In this document: positions 53,729-61,509 of the stretch, piece by piece
How the letters are laid out: each line of letters opens with the position of its first letter
How positions within the stretch are numbered: position 1 is the first letter of the stretch
Assembly (NCBI GenBank): GCA_003225055.1
Contig: QIAU01000125.1
Location: 49,742 to 113,741, forward strand
Length of the DNA stretch: 64,000 bases
Direction: 5' to 3'
DNA from: Acidobacteriota bacterium
GTDB taxonomy: Bacteria; Acidobacteriota; Terriglobia; Terriglobales; Acidobacteriaceae
The notes under the pieces: generated by a model
Told to the model about the DNA's origin: nothing
Seen by the model: only the letters and a program-made list of their open reading frames with translations
Databases searched by the model: none
Translations under genes and position numbers: made by a program

Positions 53729-54229
53729 TCATTTCTCCCGCCTGGGCCGCAACTTGGTGGCGGGATTGGGCAGGGAACAAGCCTGAATCGCGGGCGCAAG
53801 AGCCTTATCCAGAGATTCTCCCAATGCGGCTAATTGCTGCTCGCTCAAGCGCCGCTGCATTCCTTCAAAAAGTTGCCGCTCTTCTTTGCGAATGTGGGCA
53901 GAGAGCTTGCTCGCCAGTTCCTCGAGTCCCACTGAATCCAACCGGCTCTCCATCGCACGCCTGAAATAGTCCCGAAGCACCCGATGCTCACCGAGCAACT
54001 CCTCGGTTAACGAGCGCAGCTCCGCGTATTGGGCAGCCGAAGGGAAGAGCACTGTTTCCTCCGCCTCAAAATGAATTCGGATTTCCTGCTCGAAAATCTG
54101 CCGCACCTCCGTCTGCCACGCCCCCAGGTCCACTTCACCGGCCTGCACTCGACGTTCGATGCGAACGCAGAGAGCGAGCGCATGCTGATGCTGATGCGAG
54201 AGTGGAATCAGGTTTTTTACACGCAACAT
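53729..54229 (-). CDS. Hemerythrin HHE domain protein
   Basis: A 166-residue four-helix bundle binding a di-iron centre. Ligands appear as LSHQHQHALAL, IRIHFEAEETVLFP, GEHRVLRDYF and HIRKEERQLFEG. The order matches bacterial HHE domains involved in oxygen or nitric-oxide sensing and iron storage. Convergent with malQ, 7 bases apart. Cytoplasmic. Confidence 0.88.
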   Translation of the reverse strand: MLRVKNLIPLSHQHQHALALCVRIERRVQAGEVDLGAWQTEVRQIFEQEIRIHFEAEETVLFPSAAQYAELRSLTEELLGEHRVLRDYFRRAMESRLDSVGLEELASKLSAHIRKEERQLFEGMQRRLSEQQLAALGESLDKALAPAIQACSLPNPATKLRPRREK

Positions 54230-54384
54230 TCATCAATTATCCCAAAGAATCCCGTTCCCGGTCGCTTTACTAAATCTTCGTCACCGTCGACAATAGTTGG
54301 TTCGCCCTGCGGCGTGCAGTTTTACTGTAAGCGGAGTCGCCCACGTTTCGGCACACCGAAAGAAGCAGGGCAACAGGAGCGCTC

Positions 54385-54573
54385 ATGCAAGCCACCGGAG
54401 AACTCATCCGCTTAATGAATTACGTTGACGACATTTCTGCCACCTTGCGCCGCATTACTTCCACCCTTCCCACCCTGACTGCCGAAGAGCGCAAGCGTCT
54501 GGCTGAGTACATGCGGAAGTCGGATCCCAATTTCGTTGCTGTCCTCGGGGACCTTGAAAAGGGAGGCCAATAG
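54385..54573 (+). CDS. Small protein coupled to 3-hydroxyacyl-CoA dehydrogenase
   Basis: A 62-residue helical protein (MQATGELIRLMNYVDDISATL ... TAEERKRLAEYMRK) with an AGGAG site. Its TAG overlaps the GTG start of the dehydrogenase by one base, so the two are translationally coupled. The family is not recognised; a small regulatory or subunit role is possible. Confidence 0.65.
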   Translation: MQATGELIRLMNYVDDISATLRRITSTLPTLTAEERKRLAEYMRKSDPNFVAVLGDLEKGGQ

Positions 54574-55481
54574 TGGCTGAAGTCAGGACCGTAGCGGTCA
54601 TCGGCGCCGGCATCATGGGTCGCGGCATTGCTCATGCCGCGGCGCTCGGCGGCTACCGCACCTTTCTTGAAGATTTGCTTCCCAGTGCGCTGCGTCGCGC
54701 CGAAACCGAGATTCGCTGCAATCTCGATAAGGCCGTCGGGCTGGGCAAAGTCGCTCCTGCCGATGCCGACGCGGCATTCTCTCGGATCGTGTATGCGGGC
54801 ACGGTGGAGGAAGCGGCACGCCAGGCCGACCTGGTCATCGAAGCTGTGCCCGAAGAGATGGAGTCGAAGATCGAGATCTTCACCCTGCTGGACAAGATCT
54901 GCCGTCCGACTACCATCCTGGCATCGAATACTTCATCCCTCAGCATCACTGAGATCGCAGCGCAGACCTATCGCGCCAAGAAAATCCTAGGCATGCACTT
55001 TTTCAATCCCGTGCACAAGATGAAACTGCTGGAAATTGTGCGCGCTCTGGAGACCGACGAGGACACCCTGGCTACCGCGGTCGAAGTAGGCAAGCGCATG
55101 GGCAAGGAGGTGGTCGTCATCAAAGAGTCTCCGGGATTCATCACCAGCCGCATCAACGCCATGATCGGAAACGAGGCTTTTCACATGCTGCAGGAGGGAA
55201 TCGCCTCCGCTGCCGATATCGACAAGGCGCTTAAACTGGGGCTGAATCACCCCATGGGGCCCTTCGAACTGGTCGACCTGGTGGGTCTCGATACCCGGCT
55301 CCACATTCTCGAGTATCTCCACAAGGCGCTGGGTGAAAAATTCCGTCCCGCGCCGCTCCTGGTTCAGTATGTCAAAGCCGGACGCTTGGGCCGCAAGGCG
55401 GGGCGCGGTGTCTTCGAGTATCCCGAGGTCTCTGACCAAGCACCGGCCGAGGCAACGATCGTTGCCGGGAAGAAAGCCTGA
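54573..55481 (+). CDS. 3-hydroxybutyryl-CoA dehydrogenase family
   Basis: A 302-residue NAD-dependent enzyme oxidising L-3-hydroxyacyl-CoA. Rossmann motif IGAGIMGRGIAHAAA, SSLSITEIA, the active-site HFFNPVHKMKLLEIV with the catalytic His and Glu in VIEAVPEEM, and ESPGFITSRI. GTG start overlapping the small upstream ORF. A role in fatty-acid or butyrate metabolism is inferred. Confidence 0.92.
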   Translation: MAEVRTVAVIGAGIMGRGIAHAAALGGYRTFLEDLLPSALRRAETEIRCNLDKAVGLGKVAPADADAAFSRIVYAGTVEEAARQADLVIEAVPEEMESKIEIFTLLDKICRPTTILASNTSSLSITEIAAQTYRAKKILGMHFFNPVHKMKLLEIVRALETDEDTLATAVEVGKRMGKEVVVIKESPGFITSRINAMIGNEAFHMLQEGIASAADIDKALKLGLNHPMGPFELVDLVGLDTRLHILEYLHKALGEKFRPAPLLVQYVKAGRLGRKAGRGVFEYPEVSDQAPAEATIVAGKKA

Positions 55482-55494
55482 TTCTCCCTTAAAC

Positions 55495-56673
55495 TTAAAC
55501 CTGTCTACGTCCGAATCGTAAGCCACTCAACTCGTCCACTGAGGCGGCATCCACGCCTTTGCTGGCGACCAGCACGTGAAAGGTTTCGCCCAATCCAGCC
55601 GGCGTGACCAGATGCTTGAGTTGGAGTGCGACTTTGGCTCGCTCCTCGGGCAGGCGGCATTCGTCGAAGGCGTCGGCGAACTGGTTGGACTCGCCGATGC
55701 CGATCAAGAACTGCGACTGGGTGAGTAGTTGGTGAGCGTGCATGCCGTGTTGTTCGGCGGCAGAGGCCAGCGCGGTGAAGTTCACGTGGCAGGTAATATC
55801 CTGCTCCCCGGGAGCTTCGTAGGGATTAGGACTGGCGGAATGCCGGCGATAGGTCATCACGGTTCCGCGATGGCGTCCTTGCAGCTGTTCGTTGCGGGTG
55901 TAGCCATAGTCGACAACGATTACGAATCCGCGCTCCAGCGATTGGGCAACCCCCGCCATGTATTGGTGAGCGAGCCAGGGAACCTCCACCCGCTCACCGG
56001 GTTCAGGATGAACGCTGTAGCGGTCGAGAAATTCCAGCTCTTTCGCGGAAGCCGGCGCCCACGTCTCCACCCATCGCTCATTGCGGACATCAATGCTTAG
56101 TTTGCCTTTGCTGCCTACGACTTCCACCGGAAGCGCATCAAAAAACTCGTTAGCAAAAACGATGGTTGGACTAGAACGCGGGGAGGGCACGACTTCAGTC
56201 GGGACGCTGACATCTTTTCTGTTGGCGGCTTCAGCCGCTGAGGGACTCGGACTCAGCGAAGCCTTGCCGGACTGAAAATGCCTTGGCAAGGTCGCCTGCA
56301 GCCGTTCCCGCAACGCGGGCGAATTCTCGGCGAGCTCGTAATGCACGGCCTGAAAGAACTGGGGAAACTTCTTTTCCGACCAATCCAGCACATCTTGCGC
56401 AAATAATCCCCGCCCCGGTCCCAGTTCCAGAACCTCAATCTGCTCGGGAGATCCCAGCGCACGCCACATCTCGTCAAACTGCCGAGCCAGCAAGCGGCCG
56501 AAAACCGCCTGCACATCGCTGGAGGTGTAGAAATCACCCGCTCGTCCAAACTGGCTGGCACGGCGGGCGTAGTAGCCCAACCCGGGTTCGTACAAGCACA
56601 ATTCCATGTAGCGCGAGAAAGGCATTGGCCCGCGTTGGCGTAGTTCCTGCTCGATTCGCCGGCGCAGGCTCAC
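55495..56673 (-). CDS. MidA/NDUFAF7-type methyltransferase (DUF185)
   Basis: A 392-residue S-adenosylmethionine-dependent methyltransferase. It has MPFSRYMELCLYEPGLGYY, GDFYTSSDV and ELGPGRGLFAQDVL (SAM-binding) and NEFFDALPVE. In mitochondria the homologue methylates an arginine of complex I. GTG start overlaps the stop of the small upstream gene. Residues ~135-160 (SLSPSPSAAEAANRK) come from an inserted REP-like palindrome at 56225-56238 and are missing from the ordinary family core. Confidence 0.88.
   Translation of the reverse strand: MSLRRRIEQELRQRGPMPFSRYMELCLYEPGLGYYARRASQFGRAGDFYTSSDVQAVFGRLLARQFDEMWRALGSPEQIEVLELGPGRGLFAQDVLDWSEKKFPQFFQAVHYELAENSPALRERLQATLPRHFQSGKASLSPSPSAAEAANRKDVSVPTEVVPSPRSSPTIVFANEFFDALPVEVVGSKGKLSIDVRNERWVETWAPASAKELEFLDRYSVHPEPGERVEVPWLAHQYMAGVAQSLERGFVIVVDYGYTRNEQLQGRHRGTVMTYRRHSASPNPYEAPGEQDITCHVNFTALASAAEQHGMHAHQLLTQSQFLIGIGESNQFADAFDECRLPEERAKVALQLKHLVTPAGLGETFHVLVASKGVDAASVDELSGLRFGRRQV
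56225..56238. repeat. REP-like palindrome within a methyltransferase gene
   Basis: GCGGCT-TC-AGCCGC, a 6-base stem with a 2-base loop, in frame within the MidA-type gene. A longer version, CGGCGGCT-TC-AGCCGCCG, lies at 60183-60200. The encoded stretch (SAAEAA) is low-complexity. Confidence 0.6.
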
Positions 56674-56966
56674 AGGCCTTCCCGCTGGCGTTCGGTGCGG
56701 TTCTGCGGCGTGCGCGTGAACATTTCAATCAGGTAGTCGTGCAGGCAGTCATAGAGCTGGCGCTGAAAAGTCCACTCGAATTGCGGGTGTTCAAGGTCTC
56801 GCGGATGGAGGTCGAAATAATAAGTGTGTACTGGAATATCCGGATTCTTGAATCGGATGATGACCTCAACGCTGTCGCCTTTCTCTCGCGCATCGAAAGC
56901 CAGCAGCGGATGTTCGTAGAGACGCAATTGTTCCAGCACGCGTTCGAGGCCGTTGTTCTTCTCCAT
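56670..56966 (-). CDS. Conserved small hypothetical protein
   Basis: A 98-residue protein (MEKNNGLERVLEQLRLYEHP) with VEVIIRFKNPDIPVHTYYFD and WTFQRQLYDCLHDYLIEMF. No motif of known function. Its TGA overlaps the GTG of the methyltransferase, so the two form an operon. ATG at 56966 chosen; a longer ORF reading starts in frame at 57032 without a clear ribosome site. Confidence 0.7.
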   Translation of the reverse strand: MEKNNGLERVLEQLRLYEHPLLAFDAREKGDSVEVIIRFKNPDIPVHTYYFDLHPRDLEHPQFEWTFQRQLYDCLHDYLIEMFTRTPQNRTERQREGL

Positions 56967-57045
56967 TGGTAGCGATTGTAAATGAGCGGTTGTAAACCTG
57001 GCCCATGTCCGCGATCGGGTTGCCGAGGACAAGGAAATCGTTTCT

Positions 57046-57403
57046 GTGCCTCCGGATGTAGCTATGATTCCGGCCGATGAACGTGCCGGGTTACTGGAAA
57101 CCGCTCACCTCCTGCGCTCTCCCAGGAAGGCACAGCGACTTCTCACCGCACTCGGACGCGCTGCGCGCGGTACACTCAAGCGCACACCGGTTAGCCAACT
57201 GCGTGGAGAGATGGGTCTTGGCCCGAGCCGCGACGCGATATTCCACCCTGAATTCCGCAAAGACTTACGCTTCGGGGTTGATCCTGATCGAAATACCGCT
57301 TGGCGCGTGGTGGAACTGGTGGATACTGGCTAGGTGCTGGTCGAGAAGAATCACAGAAGAACATCGCTGGGTTTACCGCGTGAGCGGCGACAGCGTCGAC
57401 TCT
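57046..57403 (+). pseudogene. Decayed YefM/YoeB-type toxin-antitoxin locus
   Basis: LLETAHLLRSPRKAQRLLTAL is the C-terminal half of a YefM/Phd-like antitoxin, lacking its DNA-binding N-terminus. It runs in frame into FHPEFRKDLRFGVDPDRNTAW, the N-terminal part of a YoeB/Txe-type toxin. This ends at TAG at 57331, and the toxin's C-terminus (CWSRRITEEHRWVYRVSG) follows in another frame from 57332. The middle of the toxin, including the GKPEPL loop, is deleted. Inactive remnant. Confidence 0.8.
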
Positions 57404-57446
57404 CCCCCAGGTGCGCTGCCATTATTAGCGATTAGCGACCCGGCCG

Positions 57447-58685
57447 CTATTCGTATCTCAGCGCTTCGATCGGGTCCAAGCGGGCGGCCTTGATGGCAGG
57501 TAACATGCCGCTGACGATTCCCACGAAGCTCAGAATGGCAGTCGAAGTCAGCAGTGTGCCCACATTGATGGCCAGGTGAATGTCTCCTTCGTCTGCATTC
57601 TCGATAAACGCGCTCCACAACGTCAGCGATCCCACCGACCAGGAAACGATGTAGGCCAGAACTACGCCCGCAAGTCCGCCGATAAAAGTGATGACCAGGG
57701 CCTCGGCCAGGAACTGGAACAGGATCTGCCATCGGCGCGCGCCGAGAGCCTTCTCGACTCCGATCTCGCGCGTCCGCTGCGTCACCGAAACCAGCATGAT
57801 ATTCATCAGCCCGACGCCCCCGATGCCAAGCGTGAGCATGCCGATGAAGCCCAGCAGGATCTTGATTCCGATCGTGATCGCGTCCAAATCGGCCAGATCC
57901 TTGACCGCGTCAAATACAAATACGGCCCGTTCGTCTTTCGGATTGAAACTGTGATGGAAGGCCAGCGAATCTCGCACAGCCTTGGCCACCTTGCTGTGGG
58001 CACCTTCGTAGTCGAGGGCGATGGCGTCAAGGTAATAGGTGTTCTTAATGTCGCTCATGGCGCTGTAGGGCAGGTAGACCATGGCGTTCATGTTGTCGTC
58101 ACCGTTGGAGAGCATGTGCTTGATGACGCCGATCACTTGGTAGGAAATGCCATCGATGCGCACCGTCTCCCCCAGCGCGTTCTGCCCGGAAAACAATTTC
58201 TTCTTTACCTCTGCACCCAGCACAGCTACACGGCTGTGCGTGAAGTCTTCCTGGTCACCAAAGAAACTGCCTTCACCGATTTCGACGTGACGGATCTGCC
58301 GGTAACAGGAGTAGGTTCCCCGGATGTTGTAGTTGCTGCTGCGCGTCCCATAGGCCACTAGGCTCTGCTTGTTCACCTCGGGCGACATTCGCTTGATCAT
58401 GGGAACTTCTGCGTGCAGGAAATCCAGATCCTCACGAGTGAGGCGAATTTGTGTGCCAGCCTTGCTACCGCCTGCCTGCAGAGAAGTTCGACCCGGGAAA
58501 ATTGCCACCAGATTGCCTCCGAATGTCTTGAAGGCGACCATCAGTGCGTTCTGAAAACCGGTCCCGTAAGCCAGCAGAAGCACGACCGTGGCAATCCCCC
58601 AGGCCATGCCCAACATGGTGAGCAGCGAGCGGCGCTTGTTGTAGCGCAGCGCCTGGTGCGCTTGTTTGCCGAGGTCCGTAAACAT
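57447..58685 (-). CDS. MacB-type ABC transporter permease
   Basis: A 412-residue permease with an N-terminal membrane segment (RRSLLTMLGMAWGIATVVLLLAYG), a large periplasmic MacB_PCD domain (~50-270), and three C-terminal membrane segments of the FtsX domain (IKILLGFIGMLTLGIGGVGLMNIMLVSV ...). The ATG lies 2 bases after the stop of the paralogous permease gene upstream. Such permeases work with a MacB or LolD-like ATPase, not encoded nearby. Confidence 0.9.
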   Translation of the reverse strand: MFTDLGKQAHQALRYNKRRSLLTMLGMAWGIATVVLLLAYGTGFQNALMVAFKTFGGNLVAIFPGRTSLQAGGSKAGTQIRLTREDLDFLHAEVPMIKRMSPEVNKQSLVAYGTRSSNYNIRGTYSCYRQIRHVEIGEGSFFGDQEDFTHSRVAVLGAEVKKKLFSGQNALGETVRIDGISYQVIGVIKHMLSNGDDNMNAMVYLPYSAMSDIKNTYYLDAIALDYEGAHSKVAKAVRDSLAFHHSFNPKDERAVFVFDAVKDLADLDAITIGIKILLGFIGMLTLGIGGVGLMNIMLVSVTQRTREIGVEKALGARRWQILFQFLAEALVITFIGGLAGVVLAYIVSWSVGSLTLWSAFIENADEGDIHLAINVGTLLTSTAILSFVGIVSGMLPAIKAARLDPIEALRYE

Positions 58686-58687
58686 TC

Positions 58688-59935
58688 TTATTCCTGCCGC
58701 AGCGCTTCCACCGGAGGCAGCAGCGCCGCCTTGCGAGCTGGGTAGAGGCCCGCAATAATGCCGGCACTGGCTAGTGACAAAATTGCGGCTACGGCCGAAG
58801 AAGGGACAATCCGTGGCGTGTCGAAGCCTTCAGGGGCCGGCAGTTGTGCGAGCAGGGTCACAAACGCAATCGAGATCGCGAGACCAATGCCGCCACTGAA
58901 TGCGGTCAGGAACGCGCCCTCGACGAAGAACTGAGTCAGAATGTTGCGGTAAGTCGCACCCAGCGCTTTGCGAAGGCCGATCTCCTTGGTTCGCTCGGTG
59001 ACCGAGACCAGCATGATGTTGATGATCCCGATAGCGCCGAGGGCCAACGTCACGATGCCGACCACGCCCAGGAACCAGTCCATCGCGTCAAAAATTCTTC
59101 CCACGCGAATCGATTCCTCAATCGTGTCCCAGTCCTGGAAGGCATCCTCGGTCTTCGGGTCAAAGCCATGACGGCGGCCAATGATCCCGTGCATCTCGCG
59201 TTTGGCCACAAGGTGTTGTTCCTTGGTCAGCGGACGGTAGTTGATGAATGAGATCGCATTTTCCGTATTCTGCGCTTTAAGCGGAAACAGCATGCGCATG
59301 GTCTCGATAGGCACGAAAATTCGGCCATTGGTCCCGTTGTTTCCCTCTTTGCCGATCTTCTGGATGACCCCGATCACCGCAAAATTGATCCCATTCAACA
59401 GGATGGAATTTCCCACGGCAGGCCGCCCGGGAAACGTGTTCTTAAGCAGCTCCCAGCCCACCACCGCCACGCGGCGGTGCTCGGAGTTGTCCTCGTCATT
59501 GAACCAGCGCCCGGGACTGACCGGCACGGTGCGGATCCTGTCGTAATCCGGCGCCACCCCGAAAACCTGCCCGTTAGTGCTGCCGTAGTCGCTGACCGCT
59601 CGAATGTCCTCGCGATTCAAGACCGGCGAGATAGCCCGCAGGAACTTAGCCTGATCGCGGACGGCCAGGTAGTCATCGTAAGTAAAATTGTAGGGACGTC
59701 CCGACTGGAAGCTGCCCTCTACCGCGGGAATCCGGCCCGGAAAGGCAAACATGATGTCCTGGCCGAGATTGGCGAGTTGCTTGTCCTGGCCGCTGCGGAA
59801 GCCCTCACCGAGCCCCACCAGCAGGAGCAGGGAACCGACACCCCAGGCAATGCCGAACATAGTGAGGAAGGAGCGAAGCTTGTGCGCCCACAGGGTACTC
59901 AGGGACTGCTTTACGATGGCGAGGAATGTTCGCAT
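58688..59935 (-). CDS. MacB-type ABC transporter permease
   Basis: A 415-residue paralogue of the next gene: N-terminal segment (KLRSFLTMFGIAWGVGSLLLLVG), MacB_PCD domain, then the FtsX region (FLGVVGIVTLALGAIGIINIMLVSVTERTKEIG). The first in-frame initiator is a TTG at 59965; the ATG at 59935 starts the recognisable domain and was preferred. The pair may form a heterodimeric permease for export of lipid, peptide or lipoprotein. Confidence 0.88.
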   Translation of the reverse strand: MRTFLAIVKQSLSTLWAHKLRSFLTMFGIAWGVGSLLLLVGLGEGFRSGQDKQLANLGQDIMFAFPGRIPAVEGSFQSGRPYNFTYDDYLAVRDQAKFLRAISPVLNREDIRAVSDYGSTNGQVFGVAPDYDRIRTVPVSPGRWFNDEDNSEHRRVAVVGWELLKNTFPGRPAVGNSILLNGINFAVIGVIQKIGKEGNNGTNGRIFVPIETMRMLFPLKAQNTENAISFINYRPLTKEQHLVAKREMHGIIGRRHGFDPKTEDAFQDWDTIEESIRVGRIFDAMDWFLGVVGIVTLALGAIGIINIMLVSVTERTKEIGLRKALGATYRNILTQFFVEGAFLTAFSGGIGLAISIAFVTLLAQLPAPEGFDTPRIVPSSAVAAILSLASAGIIAGLYPARKAALLPPVEALRQE

Positions 59936-60412
59936 ACCGAGTGCCGCGGTTCGTTGCTGAGGCAACCTCGTCGAGCGGCAGACGAGGGTCCGCCAATTCC
60001 GCCTCGTCAGTAGATACGTGGCTAGGCCGTGCTAGGTTCCACCTTTTCTGGGCGAGAACATCGATTGCCTTAAACTTAAACGGAGAGTCAGGCACGCTGC
60101 TGACACTTAAGGCTATCGAAAAACGCGAGATTCGTATCCGAGCACGTCTTTCAGACCTGCCGTAATTCTTCAAAACCTGGGGCGGCGGCTTCAGCCGCCG
60201 CGGCTGGGTCATCGGGACTTCTTCAACAGCCAAAGGTTGCGGTATCGCTGACCGACCAACCTCTTGCTTCGAGTGGTCTCAGCGAACAATGTCGTTGATC
60301 CCCTGCTCTGCTAACCAGCTCTCCAGGGTGACGTCTAAGCTGCCATGCCGCCAACCTGCAAGTGGTTGGCGCACATGGCCCCTGCTCCAACCCAACCTGC
60401 AAGGAGGTTTCC
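59936..60412. other. Intergenic region with REP-like repeat
   Basis: About 480 bases without a credible gene. It contains the palindrome at 60183-60200 and a direct repeat of CCAACCTGCAAG (near 60351 and 60392), the second just before the ribosome site of the 60413 gene. Confidence 0.5.
60183..60200. repeat. REP-like palindrome
   Basis: CGGCGGCT-TC-AGCCGCCG, an 8-base stem with a 2-base loop. It shares its core with the in-gene copy at 56225-56238. Confidence 0.65.
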
Positions 60413-61471
60413 ATGAATAAACGCCGCGTCCTCGCTTCGCTTTTAGGTCTGATTGCCGCCGCTTACTGTCCGGCGCAATCCTTTGTTCTGGATCTTCCCC
60501 GGTCCAGCCAGCACGCGCTGCTTAGCCAGCGCGTCGGGATTACCGACATCACCATCAACTACCATCGCCCGCTGGTGAACGGCAGAAGGATCTGGGGCAG
60601 CCTTGTCCCCTACGGCCAGGTTTGGCGCGCAGGAGCCAACGAAAACACGACCATCACGTTCAGCGATCCCGTAACCATCGAGGGCAAGCCGCTCGATAAA
60701 GGCACCTACGGCCTGCACATGATTCCGGGAGAATCCGAATGGACCGTAATCTTTTCCAAGAATTCAACTTCGTGGGGAAGCTTTACCTACAGCCAGGCTG
60801 AAGATGCCCTGCGGGTAAACGTGAAGCCGCAGCCAACCGATCCGCATGAAGCTCTGACCTACGACTTCGGCCGCATAAAGCCTGACTCCACCGTGGTCAC
60901 GCTGGCTTGGGAAAAGGTCGCCGTGCCTTTTACAGTGGGCGTGAACACGAAGGAGCTAGTCGCGGAGGATCTCCACAAACAGCTCAGAGGTCTGGCTCAA
61001 TACTCGTGGGACGGATGGGATGATGCCGCGAACTACCTGCTCGACAATAACGCACACCTCGAGGAGGCGCTGCAGTACGAAGATAAGTCCATCCAGAACG
61101 AAGAACGATTCGAGAACCTGCTGACTAAAGCCCGCATTCTCGATGCGCTCGGCCGCAAGGAAGATGCCACGGGTACGCGCGATAAGGCGCTTACCCGAGC
61201 AACTCCGCTGCAACTGCATCTCTATGCCCGGCAGTTACAAGGGCAGAAGAAGCAGGAGGAGGCGTTCGCGATCTTCCGCTCGAACTACAAGAAGTATCCC
61301 AGCGAATGGTTTGTACACACAGGCATGGCCCGCATTTACTCTGCGCAAGGCGATTTCGGAAATGCGGCAAAAGAGATGAAAACCGCGCTGGCCAGCGCGC
61401 CCGATCAGCAAAAGTCTTACGTGGACGGTCTGGTGAGGCGGCTGGAGGCCAAAGAAGACATCAATAAATAG
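60413..61471 (+). CDS. DUF2911 and TPR-containing secreted protein
   Basis: A 352-residue exported protein with a signal peptide ending YCPAQS. Residues ~22-175 form DUF2911 (QRVGITDITINYHRPLVNGR, WRAGANENTTITFSDPV, GTYGLHMIPGESEWTVIFSK). Residues ~190-345 are helical TPR-like (EEALQYEDKSIQNEERFENL). Start ATG at 60413 with a perfect AAGGAGG site. DUF2911 has no assigned function. Confidence 0.85.
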   Translation: MNKRRVLASLLGLIAAAYCPAQSFVLDLPRSSQHALLSQRVGITDITINYHRPLVNGRRIWGSLVPYGQVWRAGANENTTITFSDPVTIEGKPLDKGTYGLHMIPGESEWTVIFSKNSTSWGSFTYSQAEDALRVNVKPQPTDPHEALTYDFGRIKPDSTVVTLAWEKVAVPFTVGVNTKELVAEDLHKQLRGLAQYSWDGWDDAANYLLDNNAHLEEALQYEDKSIQNEERFENLLTKARILDALGRKEDATGTRDKALTRATPLQLHLYARQLQGQKKQEEAFAIFRSNYKKYPSEWFVHTGMARIYSAQGDFGNAAKEMKTALASAPDQQKSYVDGLVRRLEAKEDINK

Positions 61472-61509
61472 CTAGCGGGCGTCCGGCCGCAACTGTTTCT
61501 TTACCAGAT

